DNA from: Candidatus Berkelbacteria bacterium
Lineage (GTDB): Bacteria > Patescibacteriota > UBA1384 > VFKW01
DNA length: 15,418 nucleotides
Direction: 5' to 3'
Assembly: GCA_009885355.1 (NCBI GenBank)
Contig: VFKW01000104.1
Location: forward strand, 1 to 15,418
Numbering within the stretch: position 1 is the stretch's first letter; each line of letters opens with the position of its first letter. A program made the position numbers and the translations under genes. The notes under the pieces were generated by a model, which saw only the letters and a program-made list of their open reading frames with translations, ran no database searches and had not been told where the DNA came from. Below are positions 12,648 through 15,418 of this stretch, piece after piece.

Positions 12648-13131
12648 CAGCCGCGGCCGCAGTAGATAGTAGTTGGTAGTTAGTAGTTAGGGGGGCGGCC
12701 TGACGGCAGGATTGATTCGGGGATGGCAGGGGGAAATGTGATTTTCCAAGCTAGGTCCGAATAAAAGTGAGGGATGTACTTGACGGCTCGAGGGGGTTGT
12801 CCCGTCACCTGACGGTGAGGGATTTAACAATTTGTTTGATAGACCAGCAGTGGGTAGTGTCGCCTCAAATGGCTTAAAACACACACTGTATTTATCTTTT
12901 GGGCAGGAAGGAATATATACCTGTCAAAACAAAAACAATAGGAGGGGTCCTCCGTCTAGGTAAAATTTTTAAATTCACCTATCAACGGCGGTATCCAAAA
13001 ATTTCCATTAAGGAGACCTTTTCCTGCTGCTGGCCTTCAAAAATTTGTAGATAGTAGTTAGTAGTTCGTAGTTAGGGTAAAATCCTAGCTACTAGCTGCC
13101 AGCTACCAGCTACTTATGTTTAGGAGGGGTT
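12648..13131 (+). other. 484-nt non-coding region inside the division cluster, bracketed by family E repeats
   Basis: No credible frame exists on either strand. It opens with a GC-rich palindrome (GCGGCCGC at 12653-12660) and a TAG-rich repeat (12661-12690), and ends with a related repeat in a 67-nt foldback (13047-13113). In between are TGACGG (12781), CCGTCA (12802) and TGACGG (12810), which can form two mutually exclusive stems, a GGAGG-ggt-CCTCC hairpin (about 12942-12954), and a TAGGT...ACCTA hairpin (12957-12981). It may be a structured leader or small RNA; I could not match it to RNase P, tmRNA, SRP or a known riboswitch by eye. Confidence 0.6.
13047..13113 (+). repeat. 30-bp foldback hairpin just upstream of the FtsL-like gene
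   Basis: The arms 13047-13076 (GTAGATAGTAG...TTAGG) and 13084-13113 (CCTAGCTACTAG...CTAC) are 30 nt each and pair over most positions when G-U wobbles are allowed, around a 7-nt loop. The ribosome site AGGAGG follows at 13122. In mRNA this would be a long stem directly before the gene. Confidence 0.75.
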
Positions 13132-13461
13132 GTGCTTGTAAGGATGAATTCAAGATCAGTGGCAAATAGAAGAAAAAGGACTTTAAAGAAACAGTCTGTT
13201 TCGATGGGTCCTGGGGCTTTGCGATTTATTACAATTTTTATATTGGCAGTTTTGACGATTATATATTTGATTCAATCTACAAAAGGTTCGACAAAACAGA
13301 TGGAAATTACAAACATTCAGGATAAGACCGAGACGCTCAAGAGCCAGAGGCAGGATATCGGAATTGAAGCTGTTCGATTAAAATCATTGCAAAAATTAAA
13401 TACAAATCCTGACATGAGTGGGTATGAGTCGGTAGCAAATACTGAGGATTTGACTAAATAA
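13132..13461 (+). CDS. FtsL-like divisome protein
   Basis: The 109-residue protein has the FtsL/DivIC layout: a short basic cytoplasmic N-terminus (NRRKRTLKK), a single membrane helix at about 31-48 (RFITIFILAVLTIIYLIQ), then an extracellular heptad-like stretch (about 52-85, KQMEITNIQDKTETLKSQ). FtsL, with FtsB, links the early ring to FtsW and FtsI. FtsL is poorly conserved, so the call rests on topology, size and location: it starts 25 nt upstream of the ftsI-type gene, the classical position. GTG 13132 fits AGGAGG (13122-13127); ATG 13144 is too far from it. The terminal residues are polar and probably flexible. Confidence 0.75.
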   Translation: MLVRMNSRSVANRRKRTLKKQSVSMGPGALRFITIFILAVLTIIYLIQSTKGSTKQMEITNIQDKTETLKSQRQDIGIEAVRLKSLQKLNTNPDMSGYESVANTEDLTK

Positions 13462-13486
13462 TGAATATTGATCACTGGGAGTGCAT

Positions 13487-15202
13487 ATGAAGTTAGACGA
13501 GGAAGAAATCGGAAAAAATCGTCTGAATATTTTGGGTGCATTGATTGTATTAAGTGCAGTAATTATTGGTGGAAGATTATTTAGGGATCAAATAATTGAT
13601 GGGGCAAAATATAAGGTAAAAGCTGATAAGCAGCATATATCTCGACAAGAAATTCAAGGTACCCGCGGCACTATTTATATTAATGAGGAATATGGCGAGC
13701 CATATCCGGTAGCTGCAAATATTATTTATTATCAGGTTTCGGTTGTGCCACGATCAGTGAAAAATGCTCGTGAGGTGGCAAGTAAATTGGCGCCGATTAT
13801 TCAAATCGATAAAAATGAAATATTTAAAAAAATTGATAATAAAAAATTATACATACCTCCTCTAAAAAAGCGTTTGACAAAAGATTTGGCAAATAAAATT
13901 GATAATTTGGATTTGACAGGCGTGTATATGACGCCGGAAGTTGCCAGATATTATCCTGAAGGGTCGATGTTGGCGCAGACTTTGGGATTTATTGATAATG
14001 TCGGAAATGGAAATTATGGATTGGAAGCTTTTTATCATGAAGCGATGACAGGAACAAATGGGATCAAGGTTTCCAGTCAAGATAGTACGGGACGAAAAGT
14101 TGCAACACTCAATACGGAGTTGCAAGAGCAAAATGGGTCTGATGTGATATTGAGTATTGAACATAATGCGCAGTTTAAATCGGAACAGATTTTGGCAAAA
14201 GCGATTAAGGATTTTGAAGCTGACAAGGGTAGTTTGGTAGTGATGGATATAAAAACAGGCGGAATAGTGGCGATGGCAAATGTGCCGAGCTATGACCCAA
14301 ATAATTTTTCTCAGGTTGCAAAAGACACGCCGGAGATTTTTCGGAATCCGATAATATCGGAAGTTTGGGAGCCAGGTTCGATAATGAAACCTTTGACGAT
14401 GGGAGCGGCTTTGGATATGGGTTTGTTAACTCCTGAGACAACGGGGGATTATGATAGTTGTGTGACGGTGCAAAATTATTCAATATGTACCGCAACAAAA
14501 AAAGCGTTTGGGCATGAAACAATGACGCAGGTTTTGGAAAATTCAGATAATGTAGCGATGGTTGATATCGGGAATAAAATTGGCAATGAGGCTTTGTATA
14601 ATTATTTTAAATTGATGGGATTTGGAGATAAGCTTCGTATTGATTTACAAGGAGAAGCTTTGGGATATGTCAGTGATTTTAAAAAATGGCGAGATTTGTC
14701 GCGATCGACGATGACATTTGGGCAAGGTATTTCGGTTACACCTTTGCAAATGATGAATGCTTATGCAGCGGTGGCTAATAAGGGTATGTTGATAAAGCCA
14801 CAAGTAGTGAAAGAATTGCAAAGGGATGGAAAAACTATACCGATTAAAAAGGAAGAAATTAAGAGGGTTTTTAAAGAAAAAACAGCAGCAGATTTGACTC
14901 AAATGTTGATTTCGGTGGTGGAAAAAGGCCATGGGAAAAAAGCAGGAGTAAAAGGTTATTGGGTGGCAGGAAAAACTGGTACAGCCCAGGTGCCAAAACC
15001 AGAGGGCGGTTATTATGAAGATCGTCATATCGGTTCATTTGCTGGTTTTTTTCCAGCTGATAACCCGCGATTTGCGATGGTAGTAAAAATTGATAATCCA
15101 AAAAATACTCAATGGGCTGAGAGTTCGGCTGCGCCAACATTTGGTTCGATGGCGCAATGGCTTTTGACATATTATAGAATTGAATCAAATAGAGTACAAT
15201 AG
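13487..15202 (+). CDS. ftsI: Peptidoglycan D,D-transpeptidase FtsI (class B penicillin-binding protein)
   Basis: This membrane-anchored transpeptidase cross-links septal peptidoglycan. From ATG 13487 (571 aa; GGGAG at 13477-13481 overlaps the alternative GTG 13481) it has one membrane helix at about 13-31, a PBP dimerisation region starting near RGTIY (about 60-64), and a transpeptidase domain from about 245. The catalytic triad motifs are S298-IM-K301 in EPGSIMKP, S353-D354-N355 in ENSDNVAM, and K496-T497-G498 in AGKTGTAQ. FGQGISVTPLQM is typical for FtsI/PBP2 proteins. The C-terminus stops after the catalytic domain, so PASTA repeats are absent. It lies after the FtsL-like gene, in normal dcw order. 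Confidence 0.95.
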   Translation: MKLDEEEIGKNRLNILGALIVLSAVIIGGRLFRDQIIDGAKYKVKADKQHISRQEIQGTRGTIYINEEYGEPYPVAANIIYYQVSVVPRSVKNAREVASKLAPIIQIDKNEIFKKIDNKKLYIPPLKKRLTKDLANKIDNLDLTGVYMTPEVARYYPEGSMLAQTLGFIDNVGNGNYGLEAFYHEAMTGTNGIKVSSQDSTGRKVATLNTELQEQNGSDVILSIEHNAQFKSEQILAKAIKDFEADKGSLVVMDIKTGGIVAMANVPSYDPNNFSQVAKDTPEIFRNPIISEVWEPGSIMKPLTMGAALDMGLLTPETTGDYDSCVTVQNYSICTATKKAFGHETMTQVLENSDNVAMVDIGNKIGNEALYNYFKLMGFGDKLRIDLQGEALGYVSDFKKWRDLSRSTMTFGQGISVTPLQMMNAYAAVANKGMLIKPQVVKELQRDGKTIPIKKEEIKRVFKEKTAADLTQMLISVVEKGHGKKAGVKGYWVAGKTGTAQVPKPEGGYYEDRHIGSFAGFFPADNPRFAMVVKIDNPKNTQWAESSAAPTFGSMAQWLLTYYRIESNRVQ

Positions 15203-15279
15203 CCGATAAGCTAGTAAGCAATAAGCTGGTAAGCAGTAAGCCCCTAAGGGGCCACTTAGTGGCTAATAAGCAGTAAATA
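15203..15279. repeat. Family F repeat with CCCC/GGGG and CCACTTAGTGG hairpin core
   Basis: TAAGCTAGTAAGC and TAAGCTGGTAAGC units (as at 8565-8612) surround a core at 15238-15264: CCCCTAAGGGG followed by GCCACTTAGTGGC. The same core sits at 857-883 within the unrelated family D frame. Confidence 0.8.
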
Positions 15280-15291
15280 AAAAAGGAGATC

Positions 15292-15320
15292 TTGAATATC
15301 ATTCAAAGTGATGATATTAT
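15292..15320 (+). promoter_or_regulatory. Possible promoter for the gene starting at 15384
   Basis: TTGAAT (15292-15297), 17-nt spacer, TATTAT (15315-15320): four of six and five of six matches. The same TTG is preceded by AAGGAG and opens a 20-codon frame ending at 15354, so a short leader peptide is an alternative reading. Confidence 0.35.
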
Positions 15321-15383
15321 CCTTGTGAACGGGTTGTATGGTATACATAGATAAAATAAGATAAGTAAAGAAAGTGAGGAAAA

Positions 15384-15418
15384 ATGGAACAGTTCAATAT
15401 TTCGGAAATAAATATTAT
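15384..15418 (+). CDS. Start of an unidentified gene, truncated by the window edge
   Basis: ATG 15384 is preceded by TGAGGA (15375-15380) and begins MEQFNISEINI before the window ends. Eleven residues are too few to identify it. In division clusters the gene after ftsI is often a Mur ligase, MraY or FtsW, but a 181-nt spacer with repeats and a possible promoter separates this one, so it may be a different transcript. Confidence 0.55.
   Translation, partial: MEQFNISEINI

Noticed and set aside
12700..13040. RNase P RNA, tmRNA or SRP RNA in the non-coding gap
   Set aside because: None of the conserved blocks is seen on either strand: no GAGGAAAGTCC, no tRNA-like end with GGTTCRA, no GGAAGCAGC tetraloop region.
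1..15418. Recoded UGA as glycine (as in Gracilibacteria or SR1)
   Set aside because: Several genes end cleanly at TGA (for example at 1321, 3079 and 6967) and no conserved protein needs UGA read-through.

Overview
The window reads as a stretch of chromosome from a small-genome, AT-rich bacterium using the standard bacterial code (several genes end in TGA, so UGA is a stop). Gene content and style suggest Patescibacteria (Candidate Phyla Radiation): a free-standing GlmU pyrophosphorylase domain, a single-chain class II glycyl-tRNA synthetase, a reduced mraZ-ftsL-ftsI division cluster without rsmH, short conserved hypotheticals, and intergenic regions packed with short palindromic repeats. The phylum is inferred; no rRNA or tRNA gene is present to confirm it. 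Every convincing gene lies on the + strand.

Layout. (1) 1-839 is the tail of an unknown protein, followed by a strong terminator at 901-933. (2) 965-4161 is a nucleotide-pool and base-damage group: a hypothetical gene overlapping a NUDIX hydrolase, mutM (Fpg), a GIY-YIG nuclease bracketed by repeats, an RdgB/HAM1-type NTP pyrophosphatase and a nucleoside deoxyribosyltransferase-like protein. (3) 4253-6967 holds the GlmU pyrophosphorylase domain, recO and alanine racemase, giving cell-wall precursor and recombination functions. (4) 7024-7190 is a 167-bp foldback (MITE-like) element. (5) 7253-8563 encodes a membrane protein with a long disordered Pro/Gln/Val-rich N-terminus. (6) 8773-10167 is glycyl-tRNA synthetase. 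(7) 10168-12080 is a young, rearranged tract: small four-helix membrane protein paralogues, a decayed paralogue, a decayed copy of the glyQS 3' end, and two copies of a terminator-plus-promoter cassette exactly 1420 bp apart. (8) 12047-15202 is a division-cluster segment: a perfect-consensus promoter, four phased TGGNN boxes that look like an MraZ operator, mraZ, a 484-nt non-coding gap, an FtsL-like protein and the FtsI-type transpeptidase. The start of one more gene is at 15384.

The most unusual features are the repeats and the regulation. Several short palindromic families share a modular build: conserved outer ends with interchangeable hairpin cores. They do not stay between genes. One sits in frame inside mutM (about 20 extra residues), others supply the last codons and stop of the glmU-domain gene and of recO, and others create false upstream starts for the GIY-YIG and RdgB genes. 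The glyQS-mraZ interval shows how a tandem duplication can copy a promoter and seed new small membrane protein genes. The mraZ promoter carries a clear autoregulatory array. No CRISPR array, prophage, transposase gene or recognised defence system was found.
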